Shown here: positions 1-7,208 of the stretch, piece by piece
Position numbering within the stretch: the stretch's first letter is position 1
Layout: the number at the start of each line of letters is the position of its first letter
NCBI GenBank assembly: GCA_014595895.1
Contig: JABUKB010000003.1
Coordinates: 156,685 to 220,684, forward strand
DNA: 64,000 nucleotides
Direction: 5' to 3'
Source: Lysinibacillus odysseyi
GTDB lineage: Bacteria > Bacillota > Bacilli > Bacillales_A > Planococcaceae
Position numbers and translations under genes: made by a program
The notes under the pieces: generated by a model
Database searches by the model: none
What the model saw: the letters and a program-made list of their open reading frames with translations, nothing else
Told to the model about the DNA's origin: nothing

Positions 1-80
1 AAAGAAAGAATAAAAAGCTTATGTAAAATGGAATGCAAAAATCCTGAAATTTCATAAAAGGGCAGTTCTTTTCTAAATCA

Positions 81-122
81 AAAGAGAATTCTATCGATTA
101 TTGAATCGATAGAATTCTCTTT
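81..122 (-). terminator. Rho-independent terminator, possibly bidirectional
   Basis: A perfect inverted repeat of about 19 bp (AGAGAATTCTATCGATT and its complement, four-base loop) lies just after the small gene ending at 138. On the minus strand it is followed by a T-rich stretch. Confidence 0.8.
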
Positions 123-137
123 CACCCTGCATTTCTT

Positions 138-386
138 CTACCAGAAGAAGGCTGGAGCTAATGCAATGCCTGTAATTACACCTAATGCAAGGCCATATCC
201 AAACCCTGGACGGAATCCCCAAAAGCCAAGTCCGTATCCACCAAAATTATTATCTGGCATAAGCCAAACCTGTCTGTTATCTACCCTTGTAATCCTACCA
301 ACGTGTACATTTCCTTTATTATCGTTGATTCGTACACGTCTCCCTTGGTATTTACAACATAAATCATATGCTTGATTTGGATTCAT
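138..386 (-). CDS. Small glycine-rich hypothetical protein (82 aa)
   Basis: Unrecognised small protein. The first 45 residues are charged and look like a short beta-barrel/SH3-like segment (VRINDNKGNVHVGRITRVDN). The rest is glycine/aromatic-rich (FGGYGLGFWGFRPGFGYG) and ends in a short hydrophobic stretch (ITGIALAPAFFW). A strong Shine-Dalgarno (AGGAGG) precedes the ATG and a strong terminator follows, so it is a real monocistronic gene. The composition resembles spore-associated or surface-exposed small proteins of Bacillales, but no function can be assigned. Confidence 0.7.
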   Translation of the reverse strand: MNPNQAYDLCCKYQGRRVRINDNKGNVHVGRITRVDNRQVWLMPDNNFGGYGLGFWGFRPGFGYGLALGVITGIALAPAFFW

Positions 387-491
387 CTTCTATCCTCCTC
401 TCATAAAAAAGATATACTACTATATGTTTAAAATTTTCGCACATACAGGCGTATTTTCTATTTCATATACTAAAAATAAAGGAGGAAGCTC

Positions 492-1235
492 ATGCCCGTT
501 CTTTCCACAAAATATCTTTTCGAAGAAGAAAGTGATCGACAGCGACTTGCTGGTGAATTAGTGAAAGAGATTTTTCCGGGGGCACCCCCTGAAGCAATTG
601 AATATGAACTATTGCAACAAGGCTTACTTCAAAAAGGGAGGATATCTCTATCCCTTGATGTTTGGCAGCTAATAGAACACCAATTTCAGACGTTAATGCT
701 TCATTGGGAAGGTCCTAATATTCCCATTTATATTTTCCCGATAGCAAACGGATTTAAGAAAAATGGGATGGCCTATCGAGAAGGAATTTGCCTCTTTATT
801 TCTGCAAAATTAACGGCAAAAGAATTACAAGCTCTCTTTACACATGAATATCACCATATGTGTCGTCGAGCTTTTATAAATGAACCTCCAACGTTAATGG
901 ATTCGCTTGTTATGGAAGGTCTTGCTGAGGATGCTGTTGAAAATTTATTTGGAAGGGACTATTTAAGTGATTGGACACAATCCTACTCCTTAACGGACGT
1001 ACAAAACTATTGGGATTCACATTTTGTCTCTGCACTCTATCAAAGAGGACTACATCTGCACAAACCTTTTTTATTTGGAGACGATCTATTAAAGCTACCT
1101 CCTTGGATTGGCTACTGTGCAGGGTATCGAATTGTTGAGGCTTTTAAAGAAAGATGCGGTTCATTTAGCATAAAAGAACTTATGCAGATGAACACAGAGG
1201 ATATCATTGATGGGGCAGGGTTCAGACGGAATTAG
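492..1235 (+). CDS. yjaZ: YjaZ-like DUF2268 zinc-dependent protease
   Basis: A 247-residue soluble protein with a gluzincin-type HEYHH motif at residues 118-122 (a fit to HExxH) and a downstream Glu in MEGLAE at about 142 as candidate third zinc ligand. Length and motif context match the DUF2268/YjaZ family of predicted zinc-dependent proteases; the substrate is unknown. No signal peptide or membrane segment. AAAGGAGG sits 8 bases before the ATG. It is monocistronic with its own terminator and lies outside the leftmost rlmH-tail repeat, so it may belong to yet another cassette or to the chromosome beyond it. Confidence 0.75.
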   Translation: MPVLSTKYLFEEESDRQRLAGELVKEIFPGAPPEAIEYELLQQGLLQKGRISLSLDVWQLIEHQFQTLMLHWEGPNIPIYIFPIANGFKKNGMAYREGICLFISAKLTAKELQALFTHEYHHMCRRAFINEPPTLMDSLVMEGLAEDAVENLFGRDYLSDWTQSYSLTDVQNYWDSHFVSALYQRGLHLHKPFLFGDDLLKLPPWIGYCAGYRIVEAFKERCGSFSIKELMQMNTEDIIDGAGFRRN

Positions 1236-1251
1236 GGATAAGTTTTATATG

Positions 1252-1296
1252 CTACCTAAAACACTTGTTGTATGAGCGTTCTAGGTAGTTCTTTTT
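1252..1296 (+). terminator. Terminator after yjaZ-like gene
   Basis: The inverted repeat CTACCTA...TAGGTAG with an inner AAC/GTT extension is followed by CTTTTTT. Confidence 0.65.
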
Positions 1297-1306
1297 TACA
1301 CAGTCT

Positions 1307-1327
1307 TTATTTATATTACGGTTCACC
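1307..1327 (-). repeat. rlmH-tail att-like repeat, copy 7 (decayed)
   Basis: 18 of 21 positions match the rlmH 3' end at 21039-21059. Read on the minus strand it gives G-E-P-stop-Y-K-stop, a decayed form of GEPYHK-stop. A weak right arm (TAAATGGCGTTTT) lies 13 bases further right. Confidence 0.5.
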
Positions 1328-1433
1328 ATATTGTAAATAAATGGCGTTTTATATTCTATTTTTTAATATATACTGCTCAGGATCAACAGAAGTATACTTG
1401 CTATTAAGTAATAACTCATATGATTTCCGTTAC

Positions 1434-2153
1434 TTATACTAAATCTAAAGCTATTTCTACCATTTGTGTAAATGAAGTTTGTCTTTCCTCTTGTGTTGCT
1501 TGTTCATGTGTAATCATGTGGTCACTTACTGTTAAAATTGTTAATGCTTTCACTCCAGCACTAGCGGCATTTAAATACAAACTTGTCGTTTCCATTTCTT
1601 CCGCTAATATTCCCATCTTCGCCCACTTCTCTGTTGCTGTTTTATCGGCATTATAGAAAACATCACTAGATAGTACATTGCCTACATGAACCTTATAATT
1701 TTTTTCATCAGCTATTTTCTTAGCTTTTTCTAATAATTCATATGACGCTGTTATGGGAAATTGACCTGGTAGATCCCACTGATGTAGATAATTTGAATTG
1801 GTTGCTGCTCCCATAGCAAGCACGATATCATATAACTTAATATCATTTTGCATAGCCCCACATGAGCCTACTCGAATTAAGTTTTTCACTCCAAAAATAT
1901 TAATGAGTTCCCATGAATAAATCGCCATGCTTGGTGTCCCCATACCGGTACCCATAACCGAAATTTTCTTTCCTTTATACTCGCCTGTGTACCCTAACAT
2001 ACCTCTAACTTCATTAAAAAGAGCAGGTTTTTCTAAAAAGGTTTCAGCTATAAACTTTGCACGAAGTGGATCTCCTGGCAAAAGTATAGTTTCCGCTATT
2101 TCTATTCCATTCGGCTTAATATGAGGTGTTTCTTTTAATTCATTGTTATTCAT
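1434..2153 (-). CDS. deoD: Purine-nucleoside phosphorylase, DeoD type
   Basis: Cytosolic enzyme that phosphorolyses purine (deoxy)nucleosides to base plus (deoxy)ribose-1-phosphate. Seen: the phosphate-binding LLPGDPLRAKFIAE block (residues 24-37), GSCGA (96-100), the ribose-binding EEMET (185-189) and SDH with the catalytic Asp at 211. The 239-residue length fits hexameric DeoD proteins, with a few extra N-terminal residues compared with the usual form. AAGGAGAG precedes the ATG. It is the only gene between two rlmH-tail repeats (1307 and 2226), so the gene and its promoter form a 0.9 kb segment by themselves. Most Bacillales carry deoD elsewhere, so this may be a second copy. Confidence 0.93.
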   Translation of the reverse strand: MNNNELKETPHIKPNGIEIAETILLPGDPLRAKFIAETFLEKPALFNEVRGMLGYTGEYKGKKISVMGTGMGTPSMAIYSWELINIFGVKNLIRVGSCGAMQNDIKLYDIVLAMGAATNSNYLHQWDLPGQFPITASYELLEKAKKIADEKNYKVHVGNVLSSDVFYNADKTATEKWAKMGILAEEMETTSLYLNAASAGVKALTILTVSDHMITHEQATQEERQTSFTQMVEIALDLV

Positions 2154-2225
2154 TTCATTCTCTCCTTACTATCTTTTTATTATTGTTAACCACCCCCAAA
2201 ACTTTAATCCAAATTAAATAAAATC

Positions 2226-2246
2226 TAATTTATGTTACGGTTCGCT
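2226..2246 (-). repeat. rlmH-tail att-like repeat, copy 6 (decayed)
   Basis: About 16 of 21 bases match the rlmH end, including an intact TTACGGTTC core. A right arm TAAGTGAAGTTTT, resembling TAAGTACGGTTTT of the best copy, follows 12 bases later and abuts the exporter gene. Confidence 0.5.
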
Positions 2247-2392
2247 GCACTTCATTTAAGTGAAGTTTTTTCATGATTTTATATGATACAACTAAGACCA
2301 AGGAGCCTGTGCTTTCACGGCTTAATAATATTTTGTTACAATTAATTAATACTGGTTATCATGAAAATAAAGAAAACAATAGGATGGTATAT

Positions 2393-3355
2393 ATGGTTGG
2401 AATGGGATATCGAACAATTAAGACTGCAATAGGAGCAGGGTTAGCAATTTGGATTGCAAGTTTACTCGACCTGGAATTCGCGTCATTTGCGGCCATAATC
2501 GTTATTATGTGTATTGAGAAGACAAAGAAAAAGACATTACATTCCATTCAGAAAAAATTCTTCGCATCAATTTTATCTTTAATTCTTGGTTCCATCTGTT
2601 TTGAATTATTAGGATATCAACCCATTGTCTTAACTCTATTTATCCTATTATTTGTCCCAATCCTTGTAAAAGTCCGTATTCAAGAAGGTTTGATCACAAG
2701 CATAGTTATAGTTCTACATATTTATACAGTAGAGGAAGCCAATCTCGAAAATTTATTGAATGAACTTTATATTATTTTTATTGGTATAGGAATTGCCTTA
2801 CTCGTAAACAGCATTATGCCTAGCTTTAAAAAAGACATTCAAAAATATAAAACAGACATTGAAAATAAATTCAGCGTTATACTATACGAATTTTCAACAT
2901 TTTTAAAGGACAGTAAGCGAAACTGGAATGGGAAAGAATTAATCGAAGTAGAAAATCTCCTTAATCAGGCTAAGAGCATAGCGATACAAGATGTAGAAAA
3001 CCATCTGTTAAGAAAAGAAAATAGAGATTATTATTATTTTGAAATGCGCGAGGATCAGCTAGAAATTCTAAAACGGATGGCAGCTATTGTAAGCCTTGTT
3101 TCTTCATCAGAGTTAGATATTAAACAAAGAGGGATGCTTGCTGATATCTTTCTGAACATCAGTCAGCACGTGGATTCAGGAGATACCACTATTGCGTTAA
3201 AGCAATTAGAGGAGTACGAAGAGTCCATACGTGAAACAGAATTACCGAAGACAAGGGAAGAATTTGAAATTAGAGCAAATCTATTTTATTTAAATTTTGA
3301 AATTAAGAACTACTTAATGATTAAGAAAAATCTTTTCACCGGAAATAAACCCTAG
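2393..3355 (+). CDS. Aromatic acid exporter / FUSC family membrane protein
   Basis: Integral membrane protein with an N-terminal block of about five hydrophobic helices (starting GYRTIKTAIGAGLAIWIASLL) and a charged cytoplasmic C-terminal domain of about 180 residues. This is the architecture of the ArAE_1 (DUF939, YqjA-like) exporters, whose substrates in Bacillales are mostly unknown. The start is uncertain: an upstream in-frame ATG at 2273 has no ribosome site, whereas ATG 2393 has AGGATGG nine bases before it and yields the family's usual N-terminus (MVGMGYRTIKTAIG). The gene starts about 150 bp from one rlmH-tail repeat and ends about 300 bp before the next. Confidence 0.8.
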   Translation: MVGMGYRTIKTAIGAGLAIWIASLLDLEFASFAAIIVIMCIEKTKKKTLHSIQKKFFASILSLILGSICFELLGYQPIVLTLFILLFVPILVKVRIQEGLITSIVIVLHIYTVEEANLENLLNELYIIFIGIGIALLVNSIMPSFKKDIQKYKTDIENKFSVILYEFSTFLKDSKRNWNGKELIEVENLLNQAKSIAIQDVENHLLRKENRDYYYFEMREDQLEILKRMAAIVSLVSSSELDIKQRGMLADIFLNISQHVDSGDTTIALKQLEEYEESIRETELPKTREEFEIRANLFYLNFEIKNYLMIKKNLFTGNKP

Positions 3356-3517
3356 TCCTATTGGCTAGTTATCACCCGGGCAATACCAGGAGGATAGATT
3401 TTTGGACTTATTTAGCCAAGCGACTTGTCCCTGTGGTTTTCCTCTAAATTAACCATTGTAGAGAATTGACGTTGCTGAGATGTTATGGAAATAGAAATTC
3501 TTAATCAATCGTCTATA

Positions 3518-3549
3518 GCACTATTTGCCAATGCAAATAGTGCTTTTTT
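3518..3549 (+). terminator. Rho-independent terminator
   Basis: GCACTATTTG/CAAATAGTGC is a perfect 10-bp stem with a 6-base loop and T6. It lies 160 bp after the exporter gene and probably terminates that transcript. Confidence 0.8.
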
Positions 3550-3660
3550 AAACTGCACTTACACTTATGATATTATATGAAAGTTTCGAAATGCCAGATA
3601 AAGTTATTAATATATCAGTTTTGCCAGAAAATTAATAAAGTAAATTTAGGAGACTCCCCT

Positions 3661-3681
3661 CTATTTATGATACGGTTCTCC
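3661..3681 (-). repeat. rlmH-tail att-like repeat, copy 5
   Basis: 18 of 21 bases match the rlmH 3' end. On the minus strand it reads GGA GAA CCG TAT CAT AAA TAG, still G-E-P-Y-H-K-stop with different synonymous codons and stop. It continues rightward as GTGACTAATGTAAGCACA, shared with copies 4 and 3. Confidence 0.7.
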
Positions 3682-3718
3682 GTGACTAATGTAAGCACAT
3701 TTATCGTCTTTTACATAA

Positions 3719-3752
3719 AAAAGAGAGATCATTTTTCTATGAAATCTCTTTT
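3719..3752 (-). terminator. Terminator of the SIMPL-domain gene
   Basis: AAAAGAGAGATCAT pairs with ATGAAATCTCTTTT (12 of 14 positions). On the minus strand a T6 run follows. Confidence 0.65.
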
Positions 3753-3867
3753 CGAAAATAGCAATCTGTTACATCCTGTTCCCCCAAGTAAAATCACATT
3801 AGCGAGCTACCCTTTCAGGTGTCGGTTGAATGGCTATAGAGAATTTCCATTGATACAAAATGCTTCA

Positions 3868-4713
3868 TTAAAATCGGAATTTAACTCGGACAGTGGCAGT
3901 CACCGTTATCCTTCCCGGTTCAATCGGCGTAACATATTGTTGATTACTTAGTTGAAGCGACTTATAGGGTAGTGGTGCAGTCGTATTTGGCTCTTCAATT
4001 ATTTCTACTGGCAAGGCTTGTAAAGTTACATGCATCGTTTTAGCTATAGATTTTGCTTTTGCCATTGCATCTTTCATAGCAAACTGAAGTGCCTGTCGGT
4101 AGTAGGCGTTTGCATTTACTATGTTAAACTGAATAGCCGATATATGATTAGCCCCATTTTTTATCGCGGTATCAATTACTGTACCTACTTGACCAATGCC
4201 TGTTATTTTTACAGTAACTGCATTTTGTACTTCATACCCTCTTAACACTTGTCTTCCTTCGATAAAATCATAGTTTGGAAAAACTGCATAAACAGTTGTT
4301 TTAATTGCTTCCCTTGGAATATTTAGCTCTATTAGCGACTCAATGACGCGATTCATAATGATCGCATTTTCTTGCTGAGCTGCACTAACATTGTTCCCTT
4401 CCGTCCGAACTTCTATTTGAATTTGCGCATAATCCGGTTGCGCAACAATTTCTCCAATCCCTGTTACTGTAATTTCCCTTGGTGAGGTAGCCAATGGTTG
4501 CAACATCATTTGCGGATAATACAATAACTTCCACCTTTCTTTTAATTGGTTTTCAATATCATATGCGCTTTGTCTAGGTAGTTGTTCTTTTTCATTGTTA
4601 AGCTCGATGCCGAAATGCATGGATTCAATGGTTACGGTCACTCGATACAAATTCGTTTTTTCAATTACTTTTACAGAATTACGCCATTCCCTATACTGCC
4701 AGATTTGTTGCAT
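3868..4713 (-). CDS. SIMPL (DUF541) domain protein
   Basis: 281 residues. Residues from about 80 onward form a SIMPL/DUF541 domain (EITVTGIGEIVAQPDYAQI, RQALQFAMKDAMAKAKSIA, ITVTATVRVKFRF at the end), a fold found in periplasmic or secreted oxidative-stress-linked proteins. This copy has no recognisable signal peptide. Instead it has an 80-residue N-terminal extension (MQQIWQYREWRNSVKVIEK...) that resembles a second, partial beta-domain. The ribosome site is weak (AGG close to the ATG). It is the only gene between the rlmH-tail repeats at 3661 and 4864. The function is not established. Confidence 0.75.
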   Translation of the reverse strand: MQQIWQYREWRNSVKVIEKTNLYRVTVTIESMHFGIELNNEKEQLPRQSAYDIENQLKERWKLLYYPQMMLQPLATSPREITVTGIGEIVAQPDYAQIQIEVRTEGNNVSAAQQENAIIMNRVIESLIELNIPREAIKTTVYAVFPNYDFIEGRQVLRGYEVQNAVTVKITGIGQVGTVIDTAIKNGANHISAIQFNIVNANAYYRQALQFAMKDAMAKAKSIAKTMHVTLQALPVEIIEEPNTTAPLPYKSLQLSNQQYVTPIEPGRITVTATVRVKFRF

Positions 4714-4760
4714 ATCCTATGCATACTAAAAATTTCAGTTCATATTCATTTATATTTTTG

Positions 4761-4803
4761 AATTAAAAAACAGTGTAGTTTAAATCTAAACACTACACTG
4801 TTT
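4761..4803 (-). terminator. Strong terminator read on minus strand
   Basis: AAACAGTGTAG/CTACACTGTTT with an inner TTTA/TAAA extension is followed on the minus strand by T6. It lies beyond the att-like repeat at 4864, seen from the queuosine transporter gene. Confidence 0.75.
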
Positions 4804-4863
4804 GCTGAAAAGAAATTGTTTATTTATTATAAAAAATTAACGGCATCAAAGAGAAAACCGGAC

Positions 4864-4884
4864 TTATTTATGATGCAGTTCTCC
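4864..4884 (-). repeat. rlmH-tail att-like repeat, copy 4
   Basis: 17 of 21 bases match the rlmH end. The minus strand reads G-E-L-H-H-K-stop. It has a left arm (AAAACCGGACTTA, 4856-4868) and a right extension GTAACTAATGTAATTATG shared with copies 3 and 5. Confidence 0.65.
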
Positions 4885-4935
4885 GTAACTAATGTAATTA
4901 TGTTAAAAAAACATTTTGTAATATTATTATATTAA

Positions 4936-5484
4936 TTAGACAGACATTTTAGCTAGACGCTTTTCTCTATACGCTAAACCTTGTGCTAAAAGAGCCGCAC
5001 CAATCATTTGCATGACTATTTTTACAATCACTTGACCAACGATAGCTGCTGGGACAGCTACCCAAGGTACAAAGCCTGCACCAATTGGACTTAAGCCTAC
5101 AACTACAAAGATAACTGAATCTAACAAACCACCCACAATTCCACTATAAAACACACGCCATGCCATCGGTAATTTTAAACGTGTATAGATTTCTGTATCT
5201 GCAGTTTCTGCTACTAAAAATGATAAGGCTGAAGCTGCAACGATGACTAATGTATCTCCTAATAAATAGGACGCCACTGCTGATAAAACTAACGCTAAGA
5301 AAATAAAGGCGTATGTCTTTTTGCGACCATATTTATTTTGAACTAAGTCACGGAAAATAAATGTCGCCCCAATAAAGAATGAGCCCATCGGTACAATAAA
5401 CATTCCAAATTCAAGCGGCATAAATCTTGCGGTTACGACATTTGCCGCAACAATTGATACTAAATAAAGTAAAACTCTCATCAT
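4936..5484 (-). CDS. Queuosine precursor transporter, VUT/YhhQ-like
   Basis: Hydrophobic 182-residue protein with about five to six membrane helices. The YhhQ/VUT signature FIFRDLVQNKYGRKKTY (residues 43-59) sits after the second helix. This family imports queuosine precursors (preQ0/preQ1 or queuine). The gene follows queC by 9 bp with AGGAGG at the start, in one transcription unit under a preQ1 riboswitch, which supports the substrate assignment. It combines salvage with the partial biosynthesis genes queC and queF. Confidence 0.85.
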   Translation of the reverse strand: MMRVLLYLVSIVAANVVTARFMPLEFGMFIVPMGSFFIGATFIFRDLVQNKYGRKKTYAFIFLALVLSAVASYLLGDTLVIVAASALSFLVAETADTEIYTRLKLPMAWRVFYSGIVGGLLDSVIFVVVGLSPIGAGFVPWVAVPAAIVGQVIVKIVMQMIGAALLAQGLAYREKRLAKMSV

Positions 5485-5493
5485 AAAATCCTC

Positions 5494-6147
5494 CTATTTT
5501 AACGATTGTGCATAAGCTTCCATTCCTTGCAGACGAAGCTTACATGCTGGACACTCTCCGCATCCATCCGCGATTATTCCGTTATAACATGTCAATGTTT
5601 TTTGACGTACAAAGTCAAACGCACCTAGTTGATCCGCTAAAGCCCAAGTCTCTGCTTTATTGATCCACATGAGTGGCGTATGTATAACAAATGATGTATC
5701 CATCGATAAATTTAATGTAACATTTAGTGATTTTACAAAGGCATCGCGACAATCTGGGTAGCCACTAAAATCAGTTTCACATACACCGGTCACAATATGC
5801 TTCGCGCCAATTTGACTTGCTAAAATTCCTGCGAATGATAAAAAAACCAAATTACTACCTGGCACAAACGTAGATGGGAGCTCGCCTTCTGCTCCTTCTT
5901 TTATTTCGATATCAGCACGTGTTAAAGCATTCGGTGCTAACTGATTCAAGAGCGACATATTTAAAATATGATGTCGTACATTCAACTCCTGTGCAATCTG
6001 TTTCGCGCACTCAATTTCCAGTGCATGTCGTTGCCCATAATCAAACGTTACGACTTCTACCTCTTTAAAGTTTTTTAAAGCCCAAAACAAACACGTTGTA
6101 CTATCTTGACCGCCACTAAATACAACGACGGCTTTATCAGATTTCAT
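5494..6147 (-). CDS. queC: 7-cyano-7-deazaguanine (preQ0) synthase QueC
   Basis: ATP-dependent conversion of 7-carboxy-7-deazaguanine to preQ0 in queuosine biosynthesis. Seen: the PP-loop SGGQDSTT at residues 11-18 and a C-terminal zinc cysteine cluster (CYNG...CGECPACK). 217 residues, normal length. I chose the ATG at 6147 because AGGAGAGGAG precedes it and [16 protein letters not shown] is the family N-terminus; a longer in-frame extension to 6183 would run into the riboswitch terminator. It is controlled by its own preQ1-I riboswitch just upstream. queD and queE are not in the window. Confidence 0.96.
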   Translation of the reverse strand: MKSDKAVVVFSGGQDSTTCLFWALKNFKEVEVVTFDYGQRHALEIECAKQIAQELNVRHHILNMSLLNQLAPNALTRADIEIKEGAEGELPSTFVPGSNLVFLSFAGILASQIGAKHIVTGVCETDFSGYPDCRDAFVKSLNVTLNLSMDTSFVIHTPLMWINKAETWALADQLGAFDFVRQKTLTCYNGIIADGCGECPACKLRLQGMEAYAQSLK

Positions 6148-6173
6148 TATTTTTTCTCCTCTCCTTGAAAATA

Positions 6174-6201
6174 AAAACAGCACTAAGATACAGTGCTGTT
6201 T
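6174..6201 (-). terminator. Riboswitch-controlled terminator before queC
   Basis: Stem AACAGCACT/AGTGCTGTT, loop GTATCTT, then a T-rich tract on the minus strand. The loop/stem segment ATCTTAG is complementary to CTAAGAT at the 3' end of the preQ1 aptamer, giving a clear antiterminator alternative. Confidence 0.85.
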
Positions 6202-6204
6202 GAT

Positions 6205-6241
6205 CTTAGTTTTTTATAGAGGGTCGCTAATAACCTCTCTT
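6205..6241 (-). promoter_or_regulatory. preQ1-I riboswitch (queC leader)
   Basis: The minus strand reads AGAGAGGTTATTAGCGACCC followed by TCTATAAAAAACTAAG. This is the preQ1-I architecture: AGAGG stem, loop, CCTCT, and an A-rich 3' tail that forms the pseudoknot. It is the second such aptamer in this locus. Confidence 0.92.
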
Positions 6242-6269
6242 TGCAAGCAAAGTTTATGGAATTTAAAAA

Positions 6270-6770
6270 TTATCGATTATCAATTTTTTCAGGATATAAA
6301 TCATGATTCATTAAACGGTAGTTTGCTATTTCTTCATATTTCGTACCTAGACGACCGTAGTTACACCATGGATCGATTGAAATACCTCCACGTGGCGTAA
6401 ACTTGCCCCATACTTCAATATAGCGGGGATCTAAAAGTTTAATTAAATCATTCATAATAATATTTACACAATCTTCGTGGAAATCCCCGTGATTGCGGAA
6501 ACTAAATAAATATAATTTTAACGACTTACTTTCCACAATTTTTTTATCTGGAATATAAGATATATACATCGTTGCAAAATCCGGCTGCTGCGTAATCGGA
6601 CAAAGACTTGTAAACTCCGGACAATTAAATTTCACAAAATAATCACGGTCTACATGTAAATTGTCAACAGACTCTAATACTTCTGGTGCATATGCAAATG
6701 TGTAACTCACATTTTGATTTCCTAATAATGTTAAATCCTCTAATCCTTCTGTTTGGTGACGACCAGACAT
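6270..6770 (-). CDS. queF: NADPH-dependent preQ0 reductase QueF
   Basis: Reduces preQ0 to preQ1, a four-electron nitrile-to-amine reaction. Unimodular (short) QueF of 166 residues. Seen: the catalytic Cys57 in [12 protein letters not shown] with the proton-donor Asp at 64, and the QueF motif [16 protein letters not shown] (about 80-95). The TAAGGAGG ribosome site sits 7 bases before ATG and is the 3' arm of a hairpin. First gene of queF-queC-transporter, with an upstream preQ1-I riboswitch and promoter. Confidence 0.96.
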   Translation of the reverse strand: MSGRHQTEGLEDLTLLGNQNVSYTFAYAPEVLESVDNLHVDRDYFVKFNCPEFTSLCPITQQPDFATMYISYIPDKKIVESKSLKLYLFSFRNHGDFHEDCVNIIMNDLIKLLDPRYIEVWGKFTPRGGISIDPWCNYGRLGTKYEEIANYRLMNHDLYPEKIDNR

Positions 6771-6812
6771 AAAAAAACCTCCTTAAGCTAATACCGGAGT
6801 ATTCTAAGGAGG
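6771..6812 (-). promoter_or_regulatory. Hairpin sequestering the queF Shine-Dalgarno, followed by U7
   Basis: CCTCCTTA (6805-6812) pairs with TAAGGAGG (6778-6785) on the minus-strand RNA, with inner AATAC/GTATT pairs. T7 then leads straight into the ATG. It could act as a second terminator or as a translational lock. Confidence 0.7.
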
Positions 6813-6849
6813 GCTAACTATAACGACTATAAACAAACATCGGAGGCAT

Positions 6850-6879
6850 AAAAAAAGCCACATCCGATATGGACATGGC
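6850..6879 (-). terminator. Riboswitch-controlled terminator in queF leader
   Basis: GCCATGTCC/GGATGTGGC stem (two G-U pairs) followed by T7 on the minus strand. CCATA in the 5' arm and loop can pair with TATGG at the aptamer 3' end, giving an antiterminator. Confidence 0.85.
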
Positions 6880-6895
6880 GTAATATACATGTATC

Positions 6896-6936
6896 CATAG
6901 TTTTTTATAGAGGGTATCAGCTATGAACCTCTCCTG
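6896..6936 (-). promoter_or_regulatory. preQ1-I riboswitch (queF leader)
   Basis: The minus strand reads AGAGGTTCATAGCTGATACC followed by CTCTATAAAAAACTA, matching the preQ1-I aptamer almost base for base. It is followed by the terminator at 6850-6879. Confidence 0.93.
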
Positions 6937-6963
6937 AACAACTCAGGTATTTTAATATTTTCC

Positions 6964-6992
6964 ATTGTATTACAAATATTAGAAACTGTAAA
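6964..6992 (-). promoter_or_regulatory. Sigma-A promoter of queF operon
   Basis: -35 TTTACA (6987-6992) and -10 TACAAT (6964-6969), spacing 17, about 28 bases upstream of the aptamer. Confidence 0.65.
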
Positions 6993-7208
6993 TCATTATT
7001 TTCAAACTACTACAAATTGAAAAAATATCGAATTTCCCCTGTATTATCTTCTCTCAAAGCTTGCTCAGCAAGACAGTCATTTCTCTATAATTATTTGAGT
7101 GACTGAAACCAAAATAACACAAATATTGTTAATCGACCTATTGTTGATTAATCTAACGTATATTACACTAAAAACAAGAGTGCAATAAACTACGGCAGGA
7201 GATATGCA

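Larger units (their letters stand above)
3356..3867. other. Intergenic region with terminators, an att-like repeat and a short coding remnant
   Basis: No credible complete gene. It contains an AGGAGG followed by a 16-codon TTG-started frame (3402-3452), a terminator hairpin (3518-3549), a stretch on the + strand at about 3575-3634 reading YESFEMPDKVINISVLPEN-stop that looks like the C-terminal relic of an unidentified protein, the rlmH-tail repeat (3661) and the terminator of the SIMPL gene (3719-3752). Confidence 0.5.

Noticed and set aside
3388..3452. AGGAGG followed by a TTG-started 16-codon frame
   Set aside because: Too short and unrecognised; no independent support for translation.
3551..3585. 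A further rlmH-tail copy (GCACTTACACTTATGATAT)
   Set aside because: Only the GCACTTAC and ACTTATGATA parts agree, with an insertion and no ACGGTTC core; too weak to list.
3577..3951. A 124-codon plus-strand open frame
   Set aside because: No ribosome site. It runs through an rlmH-tail repeat and a terminator and overlaps antisense the end of the SIMPL gene.
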